64,000 bases of DNA from assembly GCF_949628215.1 (NCBI RefSeq), contig NC_134311.1, forward strand, positions 62,914,205 through 62,978,204, written 5' to 3'. Positions 23,901 to 35,440 of this stretch are shown here, piece after piece. This DNA comes from Phalacrocorax aristotelis (taxonomy: Eukaryota > Chordata > Aves > Suliformes > Phalacrocoracidae). The number at the start of each line of letters is the position of its first letter. The first letter of the stretch is position 1. Below the pieces are notes generated by a model. The model worked only from the letters and a program-made list of their open reading frames with translations. It had not been told where the DNA came from and ran no database searches. The position numbers were made by a program, and so were the translations under genes.

Positions 23901-26900
23901 CTGGAAAGGTATCCTGTTCAACAGCAAGGCAGAGGAAGACGAGGGCTGTGATCCCAAGTTTAAACCTGGTGGGAAGTTATATGATGCAGCGTGCGATACG
24001 TGCCAGCTATGGGATGGGGCAAATCCTCTGTACCTGACTTAATTTTTTTTAAAAAACATTTGTCCCATCCTGACAGCTGCCCTTTGGCGCTCCTCTACAA
24101 GCTTGCTCAGGGATGGGAGATTTGAATTGGGGCAGTATGTGATCAGATGCAGTATAACCAGGGAGCTGCCTTAGTGCCAGTGATCCCTTTAAAGCATGCT
24201 CACTCTTCAGGCTGGAAAAGTAGGCGAACTCTTTGCTGGCTGGCATGGGACAGCAGGCCTTTACTGTCTGAGAAGTTGTCTCACAGAGGAAGGCTATTCC
24301 CCAGGAGCCAGCAGTGTCTCCAGGCGGAGGGTGCATTTGCTGGATAGCTCCTCAGGGTCAGGGCGGCAGCCTCCACACAGCCTCTGTGCAGTGGCCCTTG
24401 CCACAGGCAGCCCAGTGCCAGCCATAGGTTACAGCTCCAAATCATGACAGCTATGTAAGTCATATAATATCATGCCCCAATAGTGAATTCAGGAGCTTTC
24501 TGAAGTATTCTTCTTTTCTAAATCCAATGCTAATCCTTTAACCACATCCTCTATGATTGCATACTTACATATTCATACTGCCTGTAATTTACATTTTAAT
24601 ACAACAAGTGTTTCAGAGAAAGATTACTGATAGCACATTGTAAATAAGTTATAGGAAAAGAAATTATATATTTAATGTGTGTCAGGTTTCTTAAAACTGG
24701 AAAATACTTGTAACAAGCAGTTGGCATGCTGAAATCCTGTAGTTAAGGTTTAGCTGACCTCCACTCAAAAGTTTTCCACTTTTAGGAAAGCAGACCAGCT
24801 ATTAAGAGCACTGGCAGCTGACTTGGATCACTGAGGAGTGCTTTGCTATATTACTTTTTTTCAGAGTGTCCCTACGGTACGTATGGAATGGAATGCAGGA
24901 AAACCTGCAACTGTCCCTCTGGCATCTGTGATAGAGTAACTGGGAAGTGTTTGAAGTTCCCATTTTTTCAACTGTCTGCTTCAAAGCCTCCAAATCGACG
25001 AAAAATAGTTTCACACACAGGTAAGAATTCATGGGGAAGTTGATTTTAGCAGAAATCAAGTAGGTCAGTATGTGATCTACTACCACACTGTGTACGCTCT
25101 GTTTGAGTGATGTGTACTTTGGTGGAGCTGTGCAAACAGCTAACAACAGAAGGTACATTTATTTTTTGTATTGGCAGCTCCTTTAACATAAGGCAAGGAA
25201 TTAGGTGAGCTGTGACACATGGTAAAAACATTCTGAAATCCTAACAGGGGTGAAATGCTTTGCAGCTGTTGTGTGTGTTAGCAGTACATCACCTGTGCAA
25301 TGGGAGGCTATGCTAGGATTTACATTAGTCAGTTCAGATGTGATCCATGTAGCTACTTTGCGTAGAACAGGATTTCGCTAGGTTGCGTTTACTGCTGTCA
25401 GCTAATATATGGTAAAAATAACATCATTTTTCCATGAAGACAGACCTTTATACATTTTCAGGTATCAATGAACTATTTTATGAAGTGTTTTATTTTAGTA
25501 ATTTATCACAGCATCTCTGGAATAAGTTCTTACCTTTAAGAGTATGCCTGAAGCCTGTTTTAGATCTTTCCAGAATTTAAAAAAAAAGTCATATGAGAAA
25601 ATGGAGCATTTTATGAGGCAGGAGGGAGAGATCACTGAAGTTTTTGAAGCTGGAAATAAAATTTCTTCCCCTTTTATTCTCAACCTGATGATACTGAAGT
25701 AAATTTGACTGAACAATGATTTTTGAAAAAACTTTATGAGATGGATCATTCCTGATCCTTTTGTATTTTTCTACATGATTGTGCTCTTTTGCCTTTCCAG
25801 GTTTTGTTTATTACCAAGGGTGATGAAATAACATGAAAAATATTCTTGTCTTGCTTTTTTCTGTACCTAGCCTATATTCCAAATCTTCCCAGGTATTCTG
25901 TTTTCATCAGTTCCTCCTCCCCTTTCCTCTCCCTCCCTTGCCTTTGGTCCCAAACCTTCTGTGGCCTCAATGTTTAGTAACTTGTCTGATCCCAGCCAGG
26001 ATGAGATCCTGACCTCTTAGCAACAAATGGTGTTTTTTACCCATGCAGAGGTTTCACACTGATTTCTGTCCTCAGAGTTCCCTCACTGGAATTAGACAAC
26101 AGACACTGTGGGTAGTACTGCATGGGATGGTCACATGGGATTTCATTTAATAGTAGCCTTCAGAGGTAGCTATAGCATATAGGACAGATCCTGAATGAAG
26201 TAAACCAGCTGTGAATGCTTCTGTATTTTAAATAGGTGAGTTTCTGGCCCGTGTATTTCATAAAGACATTACAGCTACATATACCCTAATAACTTTAACA
26301 GTGCCAGAGCATGTTCCTGTGTATTGCAGTTTGACCACCTTCATGGTCAAACAGTATGGCAGCGGACAGCATGCTTTGTCCCAGCCTAACTAGCTGTGCC
26401 AAACAACCCCAGCCACTGCTCAGGAATCAGTGTCAGCCAGGGACCATTTCCAGTAGACAACCTGGATATCTTTTACCTTTTTTTGGAGAGAAAGAGAGTT
26501 TAGTGGCATGCACCAGGCTACTCCACACCAGCCAGCCTCAGTCAGAGAATAGCTCCAGGCATGTTTAATTTGCTGCTATAGCTATTAAAGATGTGCTACT
26601 TGGTCCCATGTCACACTGGAGTGTTACAGTGAGAATTGGAAACTAAACTCAAATCACCTGCCTTATGCTTAAACTATTAGAAAACACATCTTGCTTATGC
26701 CATAATTTAGCAGAAATTTTGCAACTAGATAATTGGAGGCATTCAAGGAGATTTCTGCAAGATTTGTCAGCTAAGGTTTTTCTGAAGTATTCCCAAAACC
26801 AGGGAATTTGCTGCACATTGCAGGAACATTGCTGCAGGACAATATTTTAATTCTCTCATTTTCACAAAATCCACCTTTATTTTTGTATATTTTCAGAGAA

Positions 26901-26997
26901 TGACATGGCATCAGGGGATGGCAATTCTGTAAAAGAGGAATTCGTTAAGGAGAAAGCTATTCGCTCTCCGGTAATGAAATGGCTAAATCCTCGCTGA
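20611..26997 (+). CDS. ESM1: endocan (endothelial cell-specific molecule 1), three exons joined
   Basis: The coding sequence joins 20611-20911, 24865-25020 and 26897-26997: 558 bases, 185 residues plus stop; human endocan has 184. Endocan is a secreted dermatan-sulfate proteoglycan of activated endothelium that binds growth factors and leukocyte integrin. Residues 1-19 form a signal peptide with predicted cleavage before WS. An IGFBP-type cysteine-rich N-terminal domain follows, with DDCGCCRVC at residues 49-57, then a second Cys cluster at 99-129. Eighteen Cys in all match the family. The Phe-rich FPFFQ (132-136) precedes Ser138, equivalent to the human chain-bearing Ser137. The C-terminus ends KWLNPR like human. 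Both introns have GT-AG ends and phase 1. An in-frame ATG at 20587 would add eight residues before the signal peptide; I chose 20611 because it matches the human start. Confidence 0.97.
24865..25020 (+). CDS. ESM1: ESM1 exon 2
   Basis: The acceptor is ttttttcag and the donor is G|GTAAGA; 156 bases, phase 1 at both ends. The split codon with exon 1 gives Glu101. It encodes CPYGTYGMECRKTCNC, SGICDRVTGKCLKFPFFQ, then the Ser138 glycosaminoglycan site and a basic PPNRRK stretch. Human has SSNRF at the last place. Because the exon length is a multiple of three, skipping it would keep frame, consistent with the known human isoform that lacks exon 2; use of that isoform here is inference. Confidence 0.96.
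26897..26997 (+). CDS. ESM1: ESM1 exon 3 coding part and stop
   Basis: The acceptor is tattttcag. The frame reads ENDMASGDGN, then VKEEFVKEKA and SPVMKWLNPR followed by TGA (26995-26997). Human reads EHDMASGDGN and SPVMRKWLNPR, so one basic residue is missing near the end here. The segment is acidic and probably disordered. Intron 2 is 25021-26896, with no other exon seen. Confidence 0.96.
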
Positions 26998-28940
26998 TAT
27001 TTACTTACACTCATAAGACTTTCAAGTGAATACATTTCTCACAGATTATTGAGTATGCAACAACACACTTTAAGAACAAAGTAGATCTATAGCATATGAA
27101 AATGTAACCTCTGAAGGCCAATTATGATTCTGTTTTTCATGAGAAAAATGTTTACTTAAATATAGACTGTACAGTGTATATGATTTTTGATATTTGTTTT
27201 GATAAGTATTTTGAACAGAGAAATGTATTGTGGATTCCTGAATGTATAGTAATATTAAAAAAACAACATGATTCAACCCTCCCATTTAAACAATGCCAGA
27301 GGCCCATTCTTGCAGCCTGAGGCCAGGAAAGCTCTTACTGAATTCAGTGGACAGTTTGGGTGACTGAAACTATTGGTGTTGAGCCAACGTGAAAGAAACA
27401 CACATCAACAAATCCCAGAATAGAAAGCAACATCCCTGAATCACAAAAATAATAATAACGTAGGAGCATAGCAGTGTGAATTAAATAAACCAACGTTAGT
27501 CATTAGTAATTTTCTGGTTTTTGGAAGTTTGGTGACAATTCCTCGGACATAAATACCTTTCTTCAGTGAGAAAACACCCAGCATTTCAGTTTATACATTG
27601 TGAATAACTTAGCCTTGACACTGCAGACATGTACTTTATTGAGATGGATTTATAAAGTTAAGTTCTGTATAGAGAAAAAGCAACTTAGTAAATTATACAC
27701 ATTTGTAGATGGGGATCTCAAACAAAATAAGCTGCTTAGCATTATTTAAATATATATCTTTTTATAGAGCAGCCACTTTGGTGCCGTTAAGGTGACGTCT
27801 GCATTTCTTGGGGAAGAGTGGGTCCAATGCTAGAGGCCAGCAAACAGACCCTCGTACTTTACACCTTCATCACTGGCTGTGGCCCAGCTGCGACTTACAG
27901 AGAGTTCATCTGATCCAAAGTAGGGAAGACTTGGACCCTCAGTGAGTGGTAGTGCAGCCACATCCTACACCATTTTGGTGCCCAGTTCTTCATTTACTGG
28001 CATGAGCAAATAGTCCCATTTCAGCCAGGAGAATAATTTATCTACCTTAGAGTGTTGCAGGAACTGTCAGTCCCTCATTCAGTCCAGAATGGACGATATA
28101 TTTGTAACAGAAAAATCCACACTGAAATGGGTTTTCTAATATGCCTGGAAACAACCAGATCCTCAGATAACAGAAACTGATGTAGCTGTGTCAGAGTGAA
28201 CCTGGATTGCATGAGTTTAGCAACTGCCTGGTGACGTAGAGGACTCTCACTGGAAATGTGGTTTGAATTGATTATTTCCTTTGAAATCAATGTGAGCTTT
28301 GACAGTGACTTCAGTGAAAGAAGGAGCACACAGTACTGCAGATAAAGTTTGGTGCAGGATCTGAAAACATACTTTTAAAACTATGAACAACAGAAACTCC
28401 AAAGCCTTTAAAGAGTCCAGATCTTGATCCAAAGCCAACATTCGTGGAAGCAGGCTGCTTTTTCTTGGGAAAGCAGCACTGAACAGTGCTGTTCTAGAAT
28501 GAAAGGAAAGGACGATGACAGCAGCACACATCCAAACATCAGTATGGCAGTGCAGGCTCTCTCATCCCGATAACTGGAGACACATAAACATAAATCTCAA
28601 ACTAGCATATACCACATCTTAATCTGTATTGAATGTTTAGGTCTGAGAGGGAGCAATATTATCTTGGGCTATTTACAAGCAAGTGTATTGATTCTCATCT
28701 ACTGGTATCAAAAGTAATTTTTTCTTGATTTCAGTGAAAGCAGGATCAAACCCTCAGTCCTTCAGCAGCCTGAAAAGAATTATTTAAAGAATGTAGTAAA
28801 TATTTGCATATATTATTACTATTTTGCAACAATGTCATAAATGACATTGTGAATTCTTGAATGTAAATCTAATAAGCTGGTTGGTTTTAAAATGTATATG
28901 ATTATTATTGTTCAATAAAAACACAGCTGAAAGTATCGCT
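26998..28940 (+). other. ESM1: ESM1 3' untranslated region
   Basis: About 1.9 kb of AT-rich sequence follows the stop without another gene or transposon. AATAAA at 28914-28919, after a run of attattattg, is the likely polyadenylation signal. The length is similar to that of the human transcript tail. AT-rich, ATTTA-type stretches could give message instability, typical of cytokine-induced endothelial transcripts; that is inference. Confidence 0.7.
28914..28919 (+). terminator. ESM1: ESM1 polyadenylation signal AATAAA
   Basis: Canonical hexamer within ttcaataaaaacac. It is the most plausible 3' end for a transcript of about the known ESM1 size. Confidence 0.65.
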
Positions 28941-29617
28941 GCCTATTGTGTCTATCCATTAATGACAGAGTAAGACTGCTTGTAAGGGCATAGCCATGGT
29001 GCATGCAGACTTGGCACAGTTTTGCTCTCAGATCCACAGAAACAGTTTCACAATGGCTGCATCTATTTTAGTGAATTTGCTGGGGATCATTCTCCATTGC
29101 TGAAGCTGAGTGGTGGCCCATGTCCAGAATGGTTTTTGTGCATACCATTCAATTGTCTTCACCTCCAAAACAAGGTGGCTGGATCCAGGCTGCCTACTGG
29201 GCACAGCCAGCCCCTGGCCAGCTCCAGTGCAGGGAGGGTTTGGAAGTCCTTTTACTGGCCAGGCCACCATCATGCCAGAGACCATGTAGCCCTGGGGCAG
29301 AGACTGCTACTCCTCAGCACTGTTTGATTTACGATAGAGGAGTAACCTGTGGAACCATGCCTGGCAAGTCAGGACAAAGAAGAAGAAGAAGGACTCCTGC
29401 AAACTTTTTTTGGGATGTTTTCTTCTGTTTTCCATCGAATTTGTAAAATGCTTTTGTATTTCCACAGTTGCTCCAGTGACAGATTGCTCCACACAGAAGA
29501 GGTTCCAGGATGAAATTAGAATACAAGAAAATTTTATCCATTACCATTTGAAATGTCTACCTGTTGCCACTAGTGGGACTACACTGGTAGAAGAAATAAT
29601 TCAAATGATCATAAAAG
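28941..29617. other. short intergenic spacer
   Basis: Lies between the ESM1 3' end and the CR1 LINE. A moderately GC-rich part at about 29160-29310 has open frames on both strands with no family resemblance. Nothing else was seen. Confidence 0.55.
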
Positions 29618-31735
29618 CATAGAATCATAGAATTATTTAGATTGGAGAAGACCCTTAAGATCATCAAGTCCAACTGAAAACCTAATAATGCCAAGTACAT
29701 TACTAAACCATGTCCCTAAGCATCATGTCTCCATATCTTTTAAATACCTTCAGGGATGGTGACTCCACCACTTCCCTGGGCAGTCTGGTCCAATGCCTGA
29801 CCACTCTTTCAGTGAAGACATTTTTCCTAATATCCAATCTAAACCTTCCGTGATGCAGCTTGAGGCCATTTCCTCTTGTCCTATCACTTGTTACTTTGAA
29901 GAAGAGACCAACACCCGCCTCATTACAACCTTCTTTCAGGTACTTGCAGAGAGCGATAAGGTCTCCCCTCAGCCTCCTCTTCTCCAGACTAAACAACCCC
30001 AGTTCCCTCAGCTGTGCCTCATAAGACTTGTTCTCCAGGCCCTTCACCAGCTCCGTTGCCTTCTCTGGACACACTCCAGCACCTCAATGTCCTTCTTGTA
30101 GTGAGGGTCCCAAACCTGAACACAGTACTCAAGGTGCAGCCTCACCAGTGCCGAGTACAGGGGCACGATCACTGCCCTGCTCCTGCTGGCCACACTGTTC
30201 CTGATGCAAGCCAGGATGCTGTTGGCCTTCTTGGCCACCTGGGCACACTGCTGGCTCGTGTTCAGCTGGCTGTTTACGAACACCCCCAGGCTCTTTTCCG
30301 CCAGGCAGCTCTCCAGCCACTCTTCCCCAAGCCTGTGGAATTGCATGGTGGTGTTGTGGCCCAAGTGCAGGACCCAGCTCTTGGCCTTGTTGAACCTCAT
30401 GCAACTGTCCTTGGCCCATGGATCCAGCCTGTCCAGGTCCCTCTGCAGAGCCTTCCTACCCTCGAGCAGACCCACATTCCCACCCAACTTGGTGCATACT
30501 GAGGGCGTACTTGATCCCCTCATCCAGATCATTGATAAAGGCACTAAAACAGAACTGGCTCCAATACTAAGCCCTGGGGAACAATGCTTGTGACCAGTCA
30601 CCAACTAGATTTGACTCCATTAACCACCACTCTTCAGGCCCAGCCATCAGCCATTTTGTGACCCTGCAAAGACTATGCTCCTCCAAGCCATGAGCAGCCA
30701 GTTTCTCCAGGGGAATCCTGTGCAAGATGGTGTCAAAGGCTTTACTAAAGCCTAGGTGGAGAATATCCACAGCATTTTCCTCATCCACTAAGCAGGTCAT
30801 CTTGTCATAGGAGAAGATCAGGTTAGTCAAGCAGGACCTGCTTTTCCTAAACCAATGCTGCCTGGGCCTGATCCCCTGGTTGTCCTGTACATGCTGTGTG
30901 ATGGCACTCAAGACTCTCTGCTCCATGACCTTCCCCAGCACCAAGGTCAGGCTGATAGGCCCTGTAGTTCCCCAGATCCTCCTTCTGGCCCTTCTTGTAG
31001 ATGGGCATCATATTTGCTAACCTCTGGCTAGACAGGACTGCTGATGAAGGATTGAAAGTGGCTTGGTGAGTACCTCTGCCAGCTCCCTCAGTCCCCTTGC
31101 ATGGATCCCAACTGGCCCCATGGACTTGTGTGTGTGAGAGTGGTGTAGCAGGTCACTCACCATCTCCCCTTGGATTATATGGGCTTCATTCTGCTCCCTG
31201 TCCGTGTCCTCCAGCTCAGGGGACTGGGTGCTCCGAGAAAAACTGGTCTTACTGTTAAACACTGAGGCAAAGAAGGCATTAAGTACCTCAGCCTTTTCCT
31301 CATCCTTTGTCACTGTGTTTCCCCCCACATCCAATAAAGGATGGAGATTCTCCTTAGCCCTCCTCTTGTTGTAATTGTATTTATAGAAACATTTTAACTG
31401 TCTTCTATAGACAGTCTTTTATAGCAGTAGCCAGGTTAAGTTCTAGCTGGGCTTTAGCCCTTGTAATTTTCTCCCTGCATAACCTCATGACATCCTTGTA
31501 GTCCTCCTGAGTGGCCTGTCCCTTCTTCCAAAGGCCATAAACTCTCCTTTTTTTCCTGAGTTGTAGCCAAAGCGCTCTGTTCAGCCAGGTCAGCCTTCGT
31601 CCCTGTTGGCTTGTATTTCAGCATATGGGGACAGCCTGCTCCTGCACCTTTCAGATTTCCTTCTTGAAGAATGTACAGCCTTCCTGGACTCCTTTGCCCT
31701 TCAGGACTGCCTCCCAAGGGACATGACATGATGTT
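29618..31735 (-). mobile_element. CR1 LINE, 5'-truncated, about 2.1 kb
   Basis: The 3' terminus is at 29618 (catagaatcatagaatt, the CR1 octamer in reverse complement) and the 5' break is near 31735. Reading on the minus strand, conserved ORF2 pieces appear in order: the linker before the reverse transcriptase (WLQLRKKRRVYGLWKKG-type, 31450-31735), DVGGNTVTKDEEKAEVLNAF (31280-31334), VMEQ...AITQHVQDNQGIRP and FSKAFDT (30567-30944), then [15 protein letters not shown] to the C-terminus (29703-30604). The endonuclease domain is missing and several frameshifts and stops break the frame. About 12 bases that should encode the catalytic FADD of the polymerase are absent at about 30491-30505. It is a dead copy. 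Confidence 0.93.
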
Positions 31736-34700
31736 CATGGAACCAAGGGCTCTTCACCAGCCTCTTCTTCATCTTCCACCCTTTTGTCTTTCTACCTTTC
31801 CTTTCACGTCTTCTCATTCCCCACTGCACCCTCCAACTCATTTCACCTATTTTGCTTGAGGATTTTCTTTTAGATATTTTCCTTTCTTCACCCAACTCTG
31901 TGTTCCATGCATCTTCTTTTCAGATGAACTTTCTTTCCCACACAAGGCTGAAGGTAGCTACAGGTGCTTTTCTCTCCTGGGGTAAAAGTCAATAGATAGT
32001 TCATCACATAATGTGCTCCTGTCATCTAGTTTCTAGATTAGTTTTTAGTGGGGTCATATATTATTTCCAGTATTAATATGTTTGGCAAATAGGCCTCATT
32101 TCTAGTAGGTAGACTTTATTTTCTCAACTACTGAGCAGTAACCTAGTAATATATGCACTGCCTCTTATTTTATATTAAATGTGCAACAACACTGATAAGA
32201 AGTATGCTATAATGCAATATTATAGTTTCTATTACAGCCTGTATTACAGGAAGTTGCAGACACCATCACAGTTCAAACAATATATCATCATATGCTTTAG
32301 AGTTGATACCTGAAATACACAGAACAGAAAAGCCTGAAATACATTCAGATGTGTTCCATTCATTATTCAAATAATATATAACAAATGTATTTCAGTGCTG
32401 ACCAACTTCTAATGAAAAACAGGATAATCTGCTTCAACTGTGCAAAACATCTTTAATGTACTTTAATGTACAACTTTGTTATACAAATATATTTGCATGA
32501 GTATTGTGAGACATATCACTGCCTAATCACCAGAGTGCGATTTTATTATCATATATCATATAAGATAGTAATGATGAGATCTATATATAGATCATACACG
32601 TAAATATATTAACAATATAAATTTGCTGCTCTGATCTGCTAGGACATACATATTAGAGCAAACACATCAAAGTATATATTTTAAATGAAAATATAATTAT
32701 TATCACCTCTGTACATGCTTGCTATCTATTTAAATGGACTGTCAGGTCACAGCAGTGCTTTGAAAGTATTTCCTGACACCTGCAAAGTTGGTAAATATTT
32801 CCTGGTTTTGTTGTGTCTGCTGAAAATAGGAATTTTACAAGTTGGACTGATAAGTTGACAGGCACTACTATCTCCAGTTCGGCAGGTCTTAATGTGGTTT
32901 CTACTGGCTTTTGTGACTGTCCAAGAGAACTTTGGCTGACAAACTGGCATGTTCTGGCTTTCTTGCTCTCCCAAAATAGGCACCAGCATTGTTCAAGTGT
33001 AGTCAATTGCCATCTATCCTCTGGGCGGCCACAGATCATGCACAACCCAACCGTGTGATTTAATTTTTGCAGAATAGGTGGGTATGGCAGTTAAATAGGT
33101 GTTAATACATCAAGACCTCTGAATGCTGAAGCATTCCTTCCCGTCTCCTTGTGCAGCAGCTGCCAGTGACCCCTGTGCATGTGCTGGGTGCCTTGGCTGT
33201 GTCTGGGGAGCCTGGCTTTTCTGCAGGTGCTGGCTAGAATCTGTCCACAGTCCTAACAGCCCTGTATCCCCCATGCTGCCTTCCTTCAGGATTTTCAGGG
33301 CAGGCAAAATGCTTTATGTAAACAAACAAACTGGTATTTGGATGAAGAAAAAGACAGAGATTTCCTTAACTTTATTAGTACACTATGCTCCTGATCCTCC
33401 CTGATCCCCTCCCATCCACTGTGCTTCCATAGTAGCTGCAACTCAGATTCATGTGTTAGCTCCCTTCCTACTTGTGAAAGCTATCAAGTAAATATTCAAC
33501 TGAAATTAAGAGTAACAGTTGATTATATGTGAGCTGATCTTCACCATTCTAAAGAGACACAGATTGATTTTTCTTGAAATGACATAATTGATGCAGTCTT
33601 TCTGCTCAGCCAACATGAAGCCTATGAAAGTGTTATTTGATAAACTGGGATAACTGACATAATATGAATATTACTTGAAAATATCTTTCTTCCTTGCAAG
33701 AGAAATATCTATTTTTGAAGAACAAATAATGGATTGGAATGCCATTGAAATCCAAACACAATATTAGCATGTTCCTGAAAAATAAAAGGTACAATGCTGG
33801 GGGAGAATGCACCAGAGCCCTTGCAGCTGTGTCACACTTTCCTGTTTGTTATTTTTAGTTTTCCATTCCCGCTTTTTATTTTGGGCTTTGCTTTGCTTCC
33901 TATGCAGCTTCCCTTTAACTCCTGTGTATCTCTGTCTTACATATTTCAGGCATTTGGCTTTTTTTTTTTTTCTTCAAAGGAAACCCAAGCAATGCTGTCC
34001 AGTTTCAGGAACTCATGTTTCTCTTGGCAGTGGTTGAGTTCTTGGTTTTCTAAAGGCATTTAGGAAATTTACATTGCTAGTTTTCAGCTTTGAACATGCT
34101 CAGGCTTTATAAGCGTAAGAAAAGAGCAGCACACAAGGAGAATCCAAGTGTGCTTTTCAGTATGTCCTGGTCTTTGCACTTGGGAAACTGCCAGTATTCA
34201 GTCCCACATTAAAATTCCAGGATGACATTTAATAAAAAAAGGAACAAAATGGGCTCTAGTGAAACACTGTATTATAAAGAAGTCTGTATCATGTGTCCCC
34301 CCCCTTCTTTATATATTGAAGTATTTGTAATCTGTACAGCCATATATCTGATCTATAGAACAGGAAATGTTATCACCTCCTAAAACCGTACACAAATCTC
34401 ACGTTACTGAATGCTTTGCTAGTAGCCTAGGACCTATCCACACAGAATTAGTTACAAACTTCAGCTGTTGTTTAAAAAAACAGAAAGTCTTTTTGTGAAA
34501 AGTTTTATTTCCCCCACGATGAACCTCATTGCAGGGGAATGCACTTCATTGAAAGTGTGCACCCAGAGACTCAGAAATCAGCAGCCACATGCCCAGTCCA
34601 AAAGGTGTTGGTAAAAAAACCCATTCCAACTAAAACCTTTAAGATTTTGAATCTGATGTCATGATTTCTTGGCACTTGGCTCCCAACAGAGACTGAAAGC

Positions 34701-35337
34701 TCAGGGCTGGCAATATTGGTACTGCCCAACAGTAAGTATGAAACCAGAGCACACAACAACGGACGGTGACCAGAGAAAGCATCTGTTTCCCTCTCTGAAT
34801 TGTCTCATCTCCCTACTTTAAAAAGCTTCCTTAGGCAGCTGAAATTTGGCTGTTACCACAACAAGTAAAAATGGCTGCCTCCCTCCATCCAGTGTGAGGG
34901 CAGGCATACCCAGCACTGCCAACCACAACACCTTTCCTCTACTACACCCAGCTTAACATCAATACAACAATGTTTGATGAAAATTTTGCACAAATGTCCT
35001 GGGCACAAAATTAAATAATTACCAAGACAGCATAGGCTATGCCTGTGTCCAGATATTTCCCATGTCCTGATGGTGTTAAAGTCTATTGCTAGCTTGGCTC
35101 TGTCTCAGATAAGTAGATGATCTAGTGTGAGGTTGTTTTCTATCTTTTGCCAAGATGGACAAAAGCAGAAGGTGAGATCAGTCTCAGCCGATTCAAAGGG
35201 GCAAATACTGGGAAACCAGAAACATAAATTCCCATAGGAAGTACATGGTAGCTGTTCTCAGCTCAGCAGGTAAGGTAAAGCTGTCTTCTAGTGCTGCCGC
35301 TTAACCTCAGTGAAGAGCATAACATAAGGAGGGAGTA
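31736..35337. other. non-coding region
   Basis: A pyrimidine-rich stretch on the + strand (31741-31930) borders the CR1 5' break. The rest is AT-rich, with a perfect 16-base palindrome GATCTATATATAGATC at 32578-32593 and a doubled ctttaatgta near 32450-32470. No exon or RNA gene was recognised. Confidence 0.55.
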
Positions 35338-35440
35338 AGAATGGTCATATCAGGTCAGACTGAAGATCCTACTTGCCCAAGATCCTCCTCATAACAGCTT
35401 TTACCTCCCTAACAGCTGTCCATACTGCCAGTCTTTTTCT
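35338..35440 (+). repeat. old interspersed repeat, family uncertain
   Basis: The block agaatggtcatatcaggtca followed by gactgaagatcctacttgcc resembles a widespread old sauropsid interspersed repeat that I recall as beginning with an agaatggccatactgggtca-type motif. The copy is diverged and the boundaries are approximate. I am not sure of the family name. Confidence 0.4.
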
